DNA of 64,000 bases from Leptolyngbya sp. NIES-2104 (lineage in GTDB: Bacteria; Cyanobacteriota; Cyanobacteriia; Leptolyngbyales; Leptolyngbyaceae), in the NCBI RefSeq assembly GCF_001485215.1, contig NZ_BBWW01000001.1:3906001-3970000 (forward strand). Reading direction: 5' to 3'. Made by a program: the position numbers and the translations under genes. Of this stretch, positions 9,314 to 17,969 are shown piece by piece. Position 1 is the first letter of the stretch. Each line of letters begins with the position of its first letter. A model generated the notes under the pieces. That model did not search any database. It saw only the letters and a program-made list of their open reading frames with translations, and was not told where the DNA came from.

Positions 9314-9755
9314 ATTGCACAGTTTGAGGATGCACAACCATAATCGGAGCGGTCACTGTAAAATCATTTGGATTCAAGGTGAGTAGATGATCGATCCCAT
9401 GCGCCAGCATCACAGCGACCAGGCGAATATCATGTGCTCTCTTGCCTTGAATGTTGTTTTCTGTGATTAACCGAAACCAGAGCGGAAAAATTTCTGGTCG
9501 CTCTTCAAGTAAGGCAAATCCAGTCATCAACTCATTAATTCTATTTTGTGTTTGATCAACACTCCAACCTAATCCGTTCACACTGGTTGGACGAGTTGCA
9601 ACCACCCAAAACTCAATAAGAACTTGTGGAGTCAGAACACATTGATTTCCCTGCAATCCCAAGCGGGATATTGCATTAATGGTGAGGGAGTGCTGAGCAT
9701 CAATCGGATTGGAAAATCGTAAAACGATGTTTGTATCTAATAGGTATCGGGTCAT
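9312..9755 (-). CDS. PIN-domain toxin (VapC family), copy 1
   Basis: The 147-residue PIN-domain protein starts MTRYLLDTN with the first acidic residue at D7. Further acidic residues lie at IEFWVVATRP, GKRAHDIRLVAVM and LTLNPNDF, as expected for a metal-dependent RNase of the VapC type. It overlaps the antitoxin gene upstream by ATGA. It is clearly paralogous along its full length to the toxin at 10327-10770 (shared IEFWVVATRP, HDIRLVAVMLA and LLTLNP segments), so the two arose by local duplication. Its stop codon abuts the pilQ terminator. Confidence 0.85.
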   Translation of the reverse strand: MTRYLLDTNIVLRFSNPIDAQHSLTINAISRLGLQGNQCVLTPQVLIEFWVVATRPTSVNGLGWSVDQTQNRINELMTGFALLEERPEIFPLWFRLITENNIQGKRAHDIRLVAVMLAHGIDHLLTLNPNDFTVTAPIMVVHPQTVQ

Positions 9756-10018
9756 TGATCGCTGATACTTCCCCGATCGCCGTAAATACTTTCTCGATCG
9801 AAAGCCTCATCCGGTAGACTCACGCCAGTTTTAGGAAGGTGTGCAGTCCATTCTTGGAAGCTTTTCACCCATTCTTCTGGAGTCACAGCATTCCAAGATT
9901 GCAGCAACGCTTGCGGTTTCTCAGCCTGATGCTTAATCGAAGCAATGAAACCTTCAACTTGCTTGAGTTGGTCTTCATTCAATCGATCAATTTCTTGCTT
10001 TACTTTATCTCGCAGCAT
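9752..10018 (-). CDS. VapB-type antitoxin, copy 1
   Basis: The 88-residue partner of the toxin at 9312. The N-terminal half (MLRDKVKQEIDRLNEDQLKQVEGFI) matches the antitoxin at 10767 (MLKEKVKQEIDKLNEDQLRRVEIFI), and both end in a PKTG..LPDEA.DRE segment that would wrap the toxin. The ATG at 10018 fits the shared N-terminus. It lies 24 bp behind the small antitoxin-like gene at 10043. Confidence 0.8.
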   Translation of the reverse strand: MLRDKVKQEIDRLNEDQLKQVEGFIASIKHQAEKPQALLQSWNAVTPEEWVKSFQEWTAHLPKTGVSLPDEAFDRESIYGDRGSISDQ

Positions 10019-10042
10019 AATTGCAATGAGTTCTTTCTTCTA

Positions 10043-10249
10043 TCATATAGGCTCTTCTTCGTCTAATTGAATCACTCCGATTAGGCTTTGAGTCCAGGGA
10101 TCAAGACTGGTAAAAGAATTCGTACTTGGAGTTGAATCGCTAGACACCAGCGTTTCTTGTTGAATTGAGCTTAATAATGACTGCACCAACCGCCAGCGAT
10201 CGCGAATCGGCAATTGCAATGCCTGATTCTGAAGTTCCTGCCAAGTCAC
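10043..10249 (-). CDS. Small antitoxin-like protein without an adjacent own toxin
   Basis: The 68-residue protein begins MTWQELQNQALQLP followed by RDRWRLVQSLLSSI, the type of N-terminal helix found in many small cyanobacterial addiction-module proteins. The start is GTG 10249 with GGAGG 8 nt before it. It sits between two complete vapBC pairs on the same strand and has no toxin of its own next to it. It could be a solitary antitoxin left after toxin loss or an extra regulator of the array. Confidence 0.6.
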   Translation of the reverse strand: MTWQELQNQALQLPIRDRWRLVQSLLSSIQQETLVSSDSTPSTNSFTSLDPWTQSLIGVIQLDEEEPI

Positions 10250-10301
10250 TCGCCTGCCTCCAATAACACTACTCGTCTATCGTAAGCGATCGCCATCCCT
10301 G

Positions 10302-10323
10302 CTTTGGTTACGGTTATATTCCC
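10302..10323 (+). repeat. 22-bp scar of the pilQ 3' end
   Basis: Positions 10302-10323 match pilQ codons at 9190-9211 in 21 of 22 bases (CTTTGGTTACGGTTAT then A or G then TTCCC). Both copies lie next to the 3' end of a vapC gene, so the scar probably marks the left border of a tandem duplication that included the end of pilQ and a vapBC pair. Confidence 0.75.
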
Positions 10324-10326
10324 TTC

Positions 10327-10770
10327 TTACTGCACCATTTGGGGATGAACAACCGTAATGAAAGACGTGACAGCGAAATCACTCGGATTCAACGTGAGCA
10401 AATGATTAACGCCATACGCCAGCATCACAGCAACCAAGCGAATATCGTGTATTCTCTTTCCCTTGAGGCTACTGATTGAAACTAGCTCTAGCCAAATCGG
10501 AAAAATTTCTGGACAGTCTTCAAGTAGTGGAAAGCGATCGAGCAATCTATCGACAGAAGCTTTCACTTGCTCTACGCTCCACCCGAAACCATTCACATTT
10601 GTAGGACGAGTTGCAACCACCCAAAATTCAATGATGACTTGAGAAGTAATGACACACTCATTGTTTTGGTCTAACAGCTTGCGAATCGCACTTGTGACTA
10701 GAGAATGATTCACATCTAAAGTATTTGCAAATCGCAGAATAACGTTCGTATCCAATAGATATCGCGTCAT
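10327..10770 (-). CDS. PIN-domain toxin (VapC family), copy 2
   Basis: A 147-residue PIN-domain protein, paralogue of the toxin at 9312 with the same length and termini (MTRYLLDTN at the start; TVVHPQMVQ against MVVHPQTVQ at the end). The acidic PIN residues are conserved, so it should be an active RNase. It overlaps its antitoxin gene by ATGA. Divergence between the two copies is spread over the protein, so the duplication is not recent and the pairs may have separate targets or poor cross-neutralisation. Confidence 0.85.
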   Translation of the reverse strand: MTRYLLDTNVILRFANTLDVNHSLVTSAIRKLLDQNNECVITSQVIIEFWVVATRPTNVNGFGWSVEQVKASVDRLLDRFPLLEDCPEIFPIWLELVSISSLKGKRIHDIRLVAVMLAYGVNHLLTLNPSDFAVTSFITVVHPQMVQ

Positions 10771-11021
10771 TCGTCGCCGTCGTCGCCGTAGTAAATGTTT
10801 TCTCGATCGCAGGCTTCATCGGGTAGACCTCCACCTGTTTTTGGAAATTGCGAAGCCCACTCTTCTAGATCTCTCGCTCGTTCTGCGGGTGTTGTTCTCT
10901 TCCAGAGTGGAACCGATGATTTTTCAGTCTCAAGCTTAATCGAAGCAATGAAGATCTCAACTCGTCTCAACTGGTCTTCGTTCAGCTTGTCGATTTCTTG
11001 TTTGACTTTTTCTTTCAGCAT
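10767..11021 (-). CDS. VapB-type antitoxin, copy 2
   Basis: The 84-residue antitoxin for the toxin at 10327, paralogous to the protein at 9752. It is the first gene of the minus-strand array (vapB2-vapC2-orphan-vapB1-vapC1), so the array promoter probably lies between 11022 and 11148. The C-terminus is very acidic (YYGDDGDE). Confidence 0.8.
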   Translation of the reverse strand: MLKEKVKQEIDKLNEDQLRRVEIFIASIKLETEKSSVPLWKRTTPAERARDLEEWASQFPKTGGGLPDEACDRENIYYGDDGDE

Positions 11022-11148
11022 GGCTTTATGAGATCGCTATTCTTTTATCGTAATCGAATTCACTTTCTTAAATCTTCCCGTCTCTCTATTCCTGACTCCC
11101 CCACGGCTTATAAACTAGCAACAGAGCTACACTTAGAGGGACGACGGT

Positions 11149-12732
11149 ATGACTGCTTCAGCACTTTGGCAACGCTATCAAGACTGGCTGTATTATCACG
11201 ACGGCTTATCGCTGTATCTTGATGTCAGTCGAATGCGGTTTGACGATCGCTTTGTCGAATCGATGTTGCCTAAATTCGAGCAAGCCTTTGTCCAGATGAA
11301 AGACCTCGAAGCAGGCGCGATCGCGAATCCCGATGAAGATCGGATGGTCGGTCACTATTGGCTAAGAGATCCCGGTCTTGCGCCAAATGAGGATTTGAAA
11401 AAAGATATTATCGACACGATCGAGGCGATTGAATCGTTTGCGGGTAATGTGCATTCCGGTCAGATTCATCCGCCGAACGCCGAAAAATTTACCGACATTT
11501 TATCGATCGGCATTGGGGGATCGGCTTTAGGTCCTCAATTTGTGGCTGAAGCGCTGGGTGCAGAGTCGCCTTTAGCGATTCACTTCATCGATAACACTGA
11601 TCCAGCGGGAATCGATCGCAGAATCGAGGAATTGGGCGATCGATTACGCACAACGCTCGTGATTGTGATTTCCAAATCGGGGAGTACGCCAGAGCCGCGA
11701 AATGGAATGCTCGAAGTTCAGGCTGCATTCAAGCAGCGAGGGTTGGATTTTAGTAAAAATGCGATCGCGATTACCGGAAGAGAAAGCAATCTCGACCAAC
11801 TTGCAAAGTCAGAAGGCTGGTTGGCAACCTTCCCGATGCACGATTGGGTGGGGGGTCGGACTTCGGAACTTTCAGCCGTGGGTCTCGTTCCTGCGGCACT
11901 TCAAGGAATTGCGATTCAAGAAATGCTAGAGGGGGCGCGAGAAATGGACATTGCCACTCGTGTACCGAACCTGAGAACGAATCCAGCGGCGTTACTTGCG
12001 CTGAGTTGGTACTTTGCTGGAGACGGCAAAGGCAAAAAAGATATGGTAGTACTGCCGTACAAAGATAGTTTGCTGCTGTTCAGTCGGTATCTGCAACAGT
12101 TGGTCATGGAATCGCTCGGCAAAGAAAAAGATCTCGATGGCAACATCGTGCATCAGGGGATTGCAGTGTACGGAAACAAAGGCAGTACTGATCAACACGC
12201 TTACGTGCAGCAGTTGCGTGAAGGAGTGCCAAATTTCTTTATGACCTTTATCGAGGTGTTAAAAGATCGATCGCAGTCCTCGATCGAAGTTGAATCGGGT
12301 GTCACTTCCGGTGATTATCTCTCTGGATTACTTCAGGGAACTCGAAAAGCATTGTACGAGAACGATCGCGATTCGATCACGGTCACGATTCCCGAAGTCA
12401 CTCCGCGTCATGTCGGTGCTTTGATTGCGTTATACGATCGAGCCGTCGGCTTCTACGGCTTCTTAGTTAATGTCAACGCTTACCACCAGCCGGGTGTCGA
12501 AGCAGGGAAAAAAGCGGCGGCAGTTGTTCTAGAGATTCAGCGTAAAGTGATGGAAGCGTTGCAGCAGGAAAAAACGCCGATTCCACTGCAAACATTGGCG
12601 ATCAATGTTGGAAAACCCGATGAAGTGGAATCGATTTACAAAATTGTGCGGCACTTAGCGGCAAACGATCGAGGTGTGAAACTTCACGGTGATTTATCAA
12701 AACCGGGAAGCCTAACCGTGAGTGCGTTCTAA
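11149..12732 (+). CDS. pgi: Glucose-6-phosphate isomerase
   Basis: The 527-residue enzyme interconverts glucose-6-phosphate and fructose-6-phosphate in the cytosol, feeding glycolysis, the oxidative pentose route and polysaccharide precursors. Visible motifs are [18 protein letters not shown] (sugar-phosphate loop), [13 protein letters not shown], the [11 protein letters not shown] signature and [21 protein letters not shown]. The ATG at 11149 is preceded by GAGGGA. Its last 21 bases overlap the 3' end of csaB on the other strand. The length is normal for cyanobacterial Pgi. Confidence 0.95.
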   Translation: MTASALWQRYQDWLYYHDGLSLYLDVSRMRFDDRFVESMLPKFEQAFVQMKDLEAGAIANPDEDRMVGHYWLRDPGLAPNEDLKKDIIDTIEAIESFAGNVHSGQIHPPNAEKFTDILSIGIGGSALGPQFVAEALGAESPLAIHFIDNTDPAGIDRRIEELGDRLRTTLVIVISKSGSTPEPRNGMLEVQAAFKQRGLDFSKNAIAITGRESNLDQLAKSEGWLATFPMHDWVGGRTSELSAVGLVPAALQGIAIQEMLEGAREMDIATRVPNLRTNPAALLALSWYFAGDGKGKKDMVVLPYKDSLLLFSRYLQQLVMESLGKEKDLDGNIVHQGIAVYGNKGSTDQHAYVQQLREGVPNFFMTFIEVLKDRSQSSIEVESGVTSGDYLSGLLQGTRKALYENDRDSITVTIPEVTPRHVGALIALYDRAVGFYGFLVNVNAYHQPGVEAGKKAAAVVLEIQRKVMEALQQEKTPIPLQTLAINVGKPDEVESIYKIVRHLAANDRGVKLHGDLSKPGSLTVSAF

Positions 12733-13761
12733 CACCTGTTCTAGAACCATTTGATGAAACAGGGCGCGATCGATTAATGAATGAATCTGATCATCAGAAA
12801 GCGCATCTCCGTTCGCATACAACTCGATCCACATTCGACTCAACTCGTTTGCATGAGTAGGCAAATCAGCGATCGCGCATCCCGCCATGTCTAATTCGCT
12901 CATGAGTTGAGTCACTTTCGGGTCATAGCTCAATCCAAAACAGCGACATCCTTCTGAGGCTGCCATGATCAATCCGTGGAGTCTCATCGCGATCGTCATT
13001 TCCACACCCCGAAACACCCCTTTCAATTCCTGCGGTTGTTTGATTTGCAAAATATGACTGGTTTCGGGTAACTGTTCATGGAGCGATTGAGCGATCGCAA
13101 AATCCTGACTCGCTTGAAACGGCAGTAATAAGATGCAGGTCTGAGTCGCTCTCTGGAAATCGACTAACGCACGAGTAAAAATATCTAAGCGTTCTGGAGT
13201 TAAATGACGATGCGATCGCAGATTTACCGCAACTCTCGGAGCCGGTAAATTCCATAATCCTTCAACCGGACTCGATTCCATTGCCCAAACCGGATCAGGC
13301 GCGAGGGTGAATGGAATTTGCCAATCGTGCAGCAAGGCAGCCGAAGCACGATCGCGAACACTGACTTGAGTACAGTGCTTAAAGGTCGATCGCGTCAAGC
13401 TCGTCACCCACGATCGTTTTAGCGGTCCAATGCCTTGTGCCCAAGCGATCGTTTTCAACCCCATAATCTGAGCTAATCGCATTAACCCACCGTAATAGAC
13501 CGGATTCATCGCGCTCGTGGAATCCTGCATCAAACTTCCGCCACCCCAGATAAAGGCATCTGAAGTCCGGATCGCATTCAGCACCGCAGGCAGAGATTTA
13601 CGATCGCACACTTCAACTTGATAGCGATCGCGGGTTTGGGCTGGATCGCCAGATAATACGATCGGTTCAACATCATCCGGCAACATTTGCAGCAGTGAAG
13701 CCAATAACGCCTCATCGCCTCCATTTCCCATACCATAGTATCCACACAGAACTGCCCGCAT
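12712..13761 (-). CDS. csaB: Polysaccharide pyruvyl transferase CsaB
   Basis: The 349-residue protein of the polysaccharide pyruvyltransferase family. The N-terminus [14 protein letters not shown] and the segments [24 protein letters not shown] and [14 protein letters not shown] are typical of CsaB. It transfers pyruvate from phosphoenolpyruvate to a cell-surface polysaccharide, which in other bacteria creates the anchor for SLH-domain proteins; an SLH-type porin is encoded at 26116 in this window. It converges with pgi. Its 5' side faces the remnant of the DUF2499 gene, which suggests csaB and that gene were once direct divergent neighbours. Confidence 0.85.
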   Translation of the reverse strand: MRAVLCGYYGMGNGGDEALLASLLQMLPDDVEPIVLSGDPAQTRDRYQVEVCDRKSLPAVLNAIRTSDAFIWGGGSLMQDSTSAMNPVYYGGLMRLAQIMGLKTIAWAQGIGPLKRSWVTSLTRSTFKHCTQVSVRDRASAALLHDWQIPFTLAPDPVWAMESSPVEGLWNLPAPRVAVNLRSHRHLTPERLDIFTRALVDFQRATQTCILLLPFQASQDFAIAQSLHEQLPETSHILQIKQPQELKGVFRGVEMTIAMRLHGLIMAASEGCRCFGLSYDPKVTQLMSELDMAGCAIADLPTHANELSRMWIELYANGDALSDDQIHSLIDRALFHQMVLEQVLERTHG

Positions 13762-13777
13762 AAGCGCTACTGCGAAC

Positions 13778-13860
13778 CTCTAGAATTAAACAGGTGTCAT
13801 TAACTGTACTATGGCGGCTCTCTCGATTCCCACTTGAATCAGCCTTATTTTCGATCGCTA
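13778..13860 (+). pseudogene. Dead copy of the 5' end of the DUF2499 gene
   Basis: The 33 bases before ATG 13811 and about 45 bases after it align without gaps to the 33 bases before and the first codons of the DUF2499 gene at 15576 (shared TCTAGAATT, ACTATG, CGGCTCTCTC). The copy would read MAALSIPT and then stop (TGA), so it is non-functional. The two copies bracket two toxin-antitoxin pairs (13908-15507). The simplest reading is that this material was inserted next to, or together with a duplicate of, the start of this gene. Confidence 0.75.
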
Positions 13861-13907
13861 TCATAGTGAGATACCCCAAATCTACTACCTAGATGGAGTC
13901 CCAACCG

Positions 13908-14222
13908 ATGCAAACCCAGGAACCTGGCACACAGCCCCTCTCAACCGAGCAATCAGTTCGAGAGCAGTTGATTCAGGAAACTGAAGAAATTTCAGATGAG
14001 CTTCTGAGGGAAGTTTTAGATTTTTTACTTTTTATCAAAACTCGTCAGGTCACTCGGACAGAAAAACTGATCGCATCTAAAGCCCCCTTCTCATCAGCCA
14101 AATATGTTTTAGACAACCTGAGCGACATTGGCACTTGGGAAGGTGATGACTTTGAAGAGTGTTTGCAAATGGTAAAAGATACTCGCAGTCAGGTAGATTT
14201 TTTCAAGCACGAACCGTTTTAG
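13908..14222 (+). CDS. DUF2281-like antitoxin
   Basis: A 104-residue acidic protein. The central helix (EISDELLREVLDFLLFIKTR) resembles DUF2281-type antitoxins, and the remainder is a flexible acidic tail that could cover a PIN toxin. An in-frame ATG lies at 13893, but the ATG at 13908 has GGAG 9 nt upstream and is preferred. The PIN gene follows after 3 bp. Confidence 0.65.
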   Translation: MQTQEPGTQPLSTEQSVREQLIQETEEISDELLREVLDFLLFIKTRQVTRTEKLIASKAPFSSAKYVLDNLSDIGTWEGDDFEECLQMVKDTRSQVDFFKHEPF

Positions 14223-14225
14223 AAC

Positions 14226-14693
14226 ATGTATCTATTAGATACTAACCACTGTAGCTTTATCCTTAGAAGAGAGCCTAGCGTTATTCAACGATTAGATGAG
14301 TTGGGGTTTGTGCAGATTATGACTTCTGTGATTACACAGGGAGAATTAATTTACATGGCTGAAAACTCAGAGCGTAGAGAATATAACTTGGGTTGCGTTG
14401 ATGCGTTTCTAGAAACGATCAGGGTATTTAACATAGACGGGGCAACCTCTAAGATCTACGGGCGATTGAAGGCTGATCTCATAAACCAGTTTGCTTCTAA
14501 AGAAAAGAGGCAAAGGCGAAGAACCAAAATCACAGATATTGGTTTTGATGATAACGATGTATGGATTGCTGCGGTCGCGCTTCAACACAACCTGACGATA
14601 GTTTCTTCAGATAGCGACTTCCAACGTCTTCAATCTATGTGCGGTCTTTCCCTAGAAGTTTGGTATCAACCCTCTATAAAAACTGATTCATAA
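14226..14693 (+). CDS. PIN-domain toxin (VapC family)
   Basis: The 155-residue PIN protein starts MYLLDTNHCSFIL (D5) with TQGELIYMAE, DIGFDDNDVWIAAVAL and IVSSDSDFQRL supplying the remaining acidic residues of the RNase site. It belongs to a different PIN subgroup from the array at 9.3-11.0 kb, so it is not part of that duplication. It lies 3 bp behind its antitoxin. Confidence 0.85.
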   Translation: MYLLDTNHCSFILRREPSVIQRLDELGFVQIMTSVITQGELIYMAENSERREYNLGCVDAFLETIRVFNIDGATSKIYGRLKADLINQFASKEKRQRRRTKITDIGFDDNDVWIAAVALQHNLTIVSSDSDFQRLQSMCGLSLEVWYQPSIKTDS

Positions 14694-14872
14694 CTAAAAT
14701 TTATATTGCACTATCAAAAAGTCGTCGTGCTCAAAGAAGCGATGCAGCGAATAGAAGAAATTGCTCAACTCGTTCCTGGGTTCCCGATCGAGTAAAAGCA
14801 ATCTCGGTCTTAGTCATCTTCAGAACCTCGATAGTACACTAAAGTAAGAAATCACCGTTTGGATCTTTCATC

Positions 14873-15076
14873 ATGAGCACAGAACGAGTTGCCGATATGA
14901 CAATCGGTGAGCTTAGAAGATTCGTCACGCAAATTGTGGATGAGAAGCTACATGACTCACCAGAAGACGATCGTACCCTTGAAGAAGTTTTAGCCTCAAT
15001 GGATCGAATTCGTTGGACACCCCCACCCGGAGCACGAACAACATTAGAGATGATTCAAGAGGATCGAAACGCTTAA
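14873..15076 (+). CDS. Small antitoxin paired with the PIN toxin at 15076
   Basis: A 67-residue protein with an N-terminal helix MTIGELRRFVTQIVDEKL and a C-terminal WTPPPGARTTLEMIQEDR tail, a layout seen in small cyanobacterial proteins encoded before PIN genes. Its stop codon shares one base with the ATG of the PIN gene (TAATG), which supports a toxin-antitoxin operon. Function is inferred from context. Confidence 0.65.
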   Translation: MSTERVADMTIGELRRFVTQIVDEKLHDSPEDDRTLEEVLASMDRIRWTPPPGARTTLEMIQEDRNA

Positions 15077-15507
15077 TGGCTGATTATGTAGTTGATGCAA
15101 GTGTTGTGATTCAGTATGCAATTACTCAACAGTACACACCAGAATCGAGAAATCTAATTTCGCAGATGTATCAGGGAAGCCAATTACACATACCTGAATT
15201 CTGCTTATTGGAATGTACGAATGTTCTTTGGAAAGCGGTTCGCTTTGACAATTTAGCAGTCACGATCGCGACGCAAATTGTTAGAGAATTACAGCGATTG
15301 CCATTCCAGATAGAGTCTGTTGCTTCACTTCTGCCGGACGCATTACAAATTGGTTTGACCCACCAGTTAGCGATTTACGATTCACTTTATATCACACTTG
15401 CCCAGCAGCTAGACATACCGCTGATTTCAGTAGATGAACGACAGGTTAGAGCCGCGATCGCGCAAAACGTAACCATCAAGTTAATTTCAGATTTTTCTCC
15501 TAGCTAA
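15076..15507 (+). CDS. PIN-domain protein (toxin)
   Basis: A 143-residue PIN-domain protein beginning MADYVVDASVVIQYAI (D7), with FCLLECTNVLWKA, LAIYDSLYITLA and LISVDERQVRAA holding the other acidic residues. The ATG at 15076 overlaps the antitoxin stop by one base; the ATG at 15013 lies inside the antitoxin gene and gives an out-of-family N-terminus, so it is rejected. It ends 35 bp before the live copy of the DUF2499 promoter repeat. Confidence 0.82.
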   Translation: MADYVVDASVVIQYAITQQYTPESRNLISQMYQGSQLHIPEFCLLECTNVLWKAVRFDNLAVTIATQIVRELQRLPFQIESVASLLPDALQIGLTHQLAIYDSLYITLAQQLDIPLISVDERQVRAAIAQNVTIKLISDFSPS

Positions 15508-15542
15508 AACTCTCAAATTCCTCAATAAGTGATGCTCAGACC

Positions 15543-15620
15543 TTCTAGAATTGAACGAGTGTCTCTCACACAACTATGACGGCTCTCTCAATTCCGACTT
15601 GGATTATCCATATTTCCAGC
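15543..15620 (+). repeat. Live copy of the duplicated DUF2499 5' region
   Basis: This is the right-hand partner of the dead copy at 13778-13860, in direct orientation and with identical spacing to the ATG. Its promoter side is less conserved (about 20 of 33 bases) than its coding start, so the duplication is old or the dead copy has drifted. Confidence 0.7.
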
Positions 15621-15881
15621 GTGATCGAATGGATTGCGGCAATTTGGCTAATCTGGCGATATGCAGAAATTAGCGGCGATCGAGTTTGGCGATCGCTCTC
15701 CTTTGGAATGCTGCCCGCGCTCGTCAGTGCAATGTGCGCTTGCACGTGGCACTTCTTTGATAATCCGCCTGCACTCGAATGGCTCGTGACGCTTCAAGCC
15801 GCGATGACTGTGGTAAATAACTGTACCTGCTGTGCGGCGGGCTGGTGGATTTGGCGTTCTACACAAAAAGCGGAATCATGA
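15576..15881 (+). CDS. DUF2499 (Ycf49-like) membrane protein
   Basis: A 101-residue protein with three to four membrane helices and the pattern IPTWIIHISSVIEWIAAIWLI, ACTWHFFDN and NNCTCCAAGWWIW that marks the DUF2499/Ycf49 family, kept in cyanobacteria and plastids. The function is unknown. It overlaps the following DUF3593 gene by ATGA; this pair is a recurrent neighbour set in photosynthetic organisms as far as I recall, so a shared thylakoid or envelope role is inferred. Confidence 0.78.
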   Translation: MTALSIPTWIIHISSVIEWIAAIWLIWRYAEISGDRVWRSLSFGMLPALVSAMCACTWHFFDNPPALEWLVTLQAAMTVVNNCTCCAAGWWIWRSTQKAES

Positions 15882-16186
15882 TCTCTAAAGAAACTCTGTT
15901 TGCGATGTCGCTGTTTCCGTACTTGGGATTTTTGTGGTTTTTAACGCGATCGCAAAAAACGCCTCGTCTCGCGCTCATCGGCTTTTATATGACGCTCGTT
16001 TTTGTTGCGGTCACGATTCCAGCGGGAATCTATGCCCAAGTTCACTATGGCAAACAATTGGCAGATGTCGATTGGCTGCATGGCAGTGCAGAATCGTTTC
16101 TCACCCTGTCAAATATTTTGATTGTTCTGGGATTTCGGCAAGCTGCTTCTGAAGCGTCTCCCGATGCTAAGAAATTAAAAACTTAG
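15878..16186 (+). CDS. DUF3593 membrane protein
   Basis: A 102-residue protein with three predicted membrane helices (MSLFPYLGFLWFL, LIGFYMTLVFVAVTIPAGIY, FLTLSNILIVLGF). It fits the DUF3593 family of oxygenic phototrophs, of unknown function. The ATG at 15878 overlaps the DUF2499 stop; a longer frame from 15845 would run inside the upstream gene. Its stop overlaps the end of the convergent barrel gene by 4 bases. Confidence 0.75.
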   Translation: MISKETLFAMSLFPYLGFLWFLTRSQKTPRLALIGFYMTLVFVAVTIPAGIYAQVHYGKQLADVDWLHGSAESFLTLSNILIVLGFRQAASEASPDAKKLKT

Positions 16187-17670
16187 AACAGCGGCACGCT
16201 AAACACCAAGCCTGCCCCAAAGATAAAGCTATTAAAATCAATGCGACTGTCACTCGAATGTCCGAAGCTATATCCAGCAAAAAGATTCGCTTGGGTGCGT
16301 GGTGTGAAATTGTAAGTCACACGACCGATCAATTGATGATAAAGGTCATCCCGCGCCTGTTGAGTGAAATGTGACCATGAGAATTGGTAATCGATCGCGG
16401 TTTGCAGCTTTTGAGAAAAGTTGTAGCCGAGGGTTGCAATAAATGTGTTGAGGATTCGACTGCGATCGTTAGGATTTGCCAAACTCCAACGAAACTGATA
16501 GTACGTGTTCAAGGAAAGTTTGGGCGATAGCGCATCTTGTCGGCTCAATTCAAATCGGATCGAATTATCACCAAAGAATTCTCGACCGCCAAAAACCTGT
16601 TGTAATCCACGAGCGGACGTAAACAGTTTTTGATTACTCCAGCCTAGTTCCGCAGATAAACGGCGCGTGATGCGATGAAATACGCCTGCTCGGAATCGCA
16701 ATTCGTCATAGTTGAGCGATCGATTCGTGCCATTGACATCTTGGTATTGTCCAAGTCGGGTATAGCGAATCAAATTGGCATCGATCGACGTAATCAGAAA
16801 GGTTCGAGAACCAATCGGCGGTGCGTAGAAAAACGTCAATCCCGTTCTAAATAAGCCATCATCCACCGGATCAATATCAGAGAAGACATTTGACGACCTG
16901 AAATAATCCGCTCGTGCTAGTAAATACGCAGTCGGTTGACGCGGGCTAGTGGGAAGCGCGATCGGCGGTTGTGGAGTCGTACGCTCCTGAATTCGTAACG
17001 TTCCCAATTCAGGATCAGCGCTCCCGACGGGCGGATCGGTTTCTAGCGGTTGAAGCTGCAAAATTCCCAGTTCTGAATCGGGAACTGGGCTTAAGCGCAA
17101 ATCACCTAACTCAGCATCGGATCTCGATTCCGGCGGCAATTCGGTTTCCTCAGTCACCTGGACGTTACCCGTACTGTACGTGCAATCTGTCGGAAGCGAT
17201 CGCCAGCACTGGCTTGAAGGTAAAACTGGTGACTCTACTGATCTCGGTAGCTGCTTTTGAGTGGTTGTGAGTGATTCAAGGTTTTCTGGCAACGACGATC
17301 GCACTGAAACTGACTCAACGACAAGCTGACTCTCTTCTGAAACTAAATCTTTTGCTTGACGAGAAAAATTTGAAGGATTTGCCTGCGGGATCAGGAACTT
17401 TTCTGAAGATTCTTTAGTCTGCGATCGCGGTTCTATCGATCGAACTTCAGACGGCTGATTTCCTGAAGCAGAATTTCCAGCCTGTATAAAGGTACACAAG
17501 CCTTTATTCGTAAAACTAAGGATTACCCAGAACCCAACTTGACTGAACAAGTGGCACTGTAATTTCCACGGTAGTTTCGTCTGATGAAAACGTGCTGGAG
17601 TCGTAATCAGGGAGGTCACAACACTAAATCGTCTCAAAGTCAATCGTTTCACAATCGTCCCGCTCACCAC
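16183..17670 (-). CDS. Outer-membrane beta-barrel protein with a disordered N-terminal half
   Basis: A 495-residue protein in two parts. Residues ~65-245 are low in hydrophobics and rich in Ser, Pro, Glu and Gln, with three copies of an xELGxLxL motif at about 187-193, 200-206 and 221-227. Residues ~248-495 alternate polar and hydrophobic residues as in beta strands and end in Phe (GLVFSVPLF), the C-terminal signature recognised by the BAM complex. The GTG start at 17670 is uncertain and no clean signal peptide is visible in the first 60 residues, so the real N-terminus may differ. No named family was recognised. It is divergent from the FecR gene. Confidence 0.6.
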   Translation of the reverse strand: MVSGTIVKRLTLRRFSVVTSLITTPARFHQTKLPWKLQCHLFSQVGFWVILSFTNKGLCTFIQAGNSASGNQPSEVRSIEPRSQTKESSEKFLIPQANPSNFSRQAKDLVSEESQLVVESVSVRSSLPENLESLTTTQKQLPRSVESPVLPSSQCWRSLPTDCTYSTGNVQVTEETELPPESRSDAELGDLRLSPVPDSELGILQLQPLETDPPVGSADPELGTLRIQERTTPQPPIALPTSPRQPTAYLLARADYFRSSNVFSDIDPVDDGLFRTGLTFFYAPPIGSRTFLITSIDANLIRYTRLGQYQDVNGTNRSLNYDELRFRAGVFHRITRRLSAELGWSNQKLFTSARGLQQVFGGREFFGDNSIRFELSRQDALSPKLSLNTYYQFRWSLANPNDRSRILNTFIATLGYNFSQKLQTAIDYQFSWSHFTQQARDDLYHQLIGRVTYNFTPRTQANLFAGYSFGHSSDSRIDFNSFIFGAGLVFSVPLF

Positions 17671-17969
17671 TCAGCATCCATACTTTCAACTAATTTCAGC
17701 ACCTTGACAGATAGATTCCGGACATCTTTAACAACTGTTGCATATACGATCGATGCTAGTATCTTCACGGAGATTTATGTGAAGTCTCTTTAAAGCTTGA
17801 AGGGAAATTCCTTGTGTTTTTCCATGGGAGTGTAAAGTATTTGTGAAGACTAAATTCTGTAATTTCACCTAATCATCTCATACGAGTAGAACTGGGTTTA
17901 ACTTGTTCTAGGCTGACCCGCCTCTGATCGCGCCGCTGCGCTATCTGTCCTTTTGTTCTTGGAGCGTCT
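17671..17969. promoter_or_regulatory. Divergent intergenic region of the barrel and FecR genes
   Basis: About 300 bp with no ORF of note. It must carry the promoters of both neighbours. TTGGAG in front of ATG 17970 is a good ribosome-binding site. I could not assign promoter boxes. Confidence 0.4.

Noticed and set aside
14727-14795. Short frame (about 22 codons) between the two TA pairs
   Set aside because: It has no ribosome-binding site and no recognisable relation; it may be a TA gene fragment but this cannot be supported.
15013-15075. N-terminal extension of the PIN gene at 15076
   Set aside because: It lies inside the antitoxin gene and is not PIN-like; the ATG overlapping the antitoxin stop fits the family.
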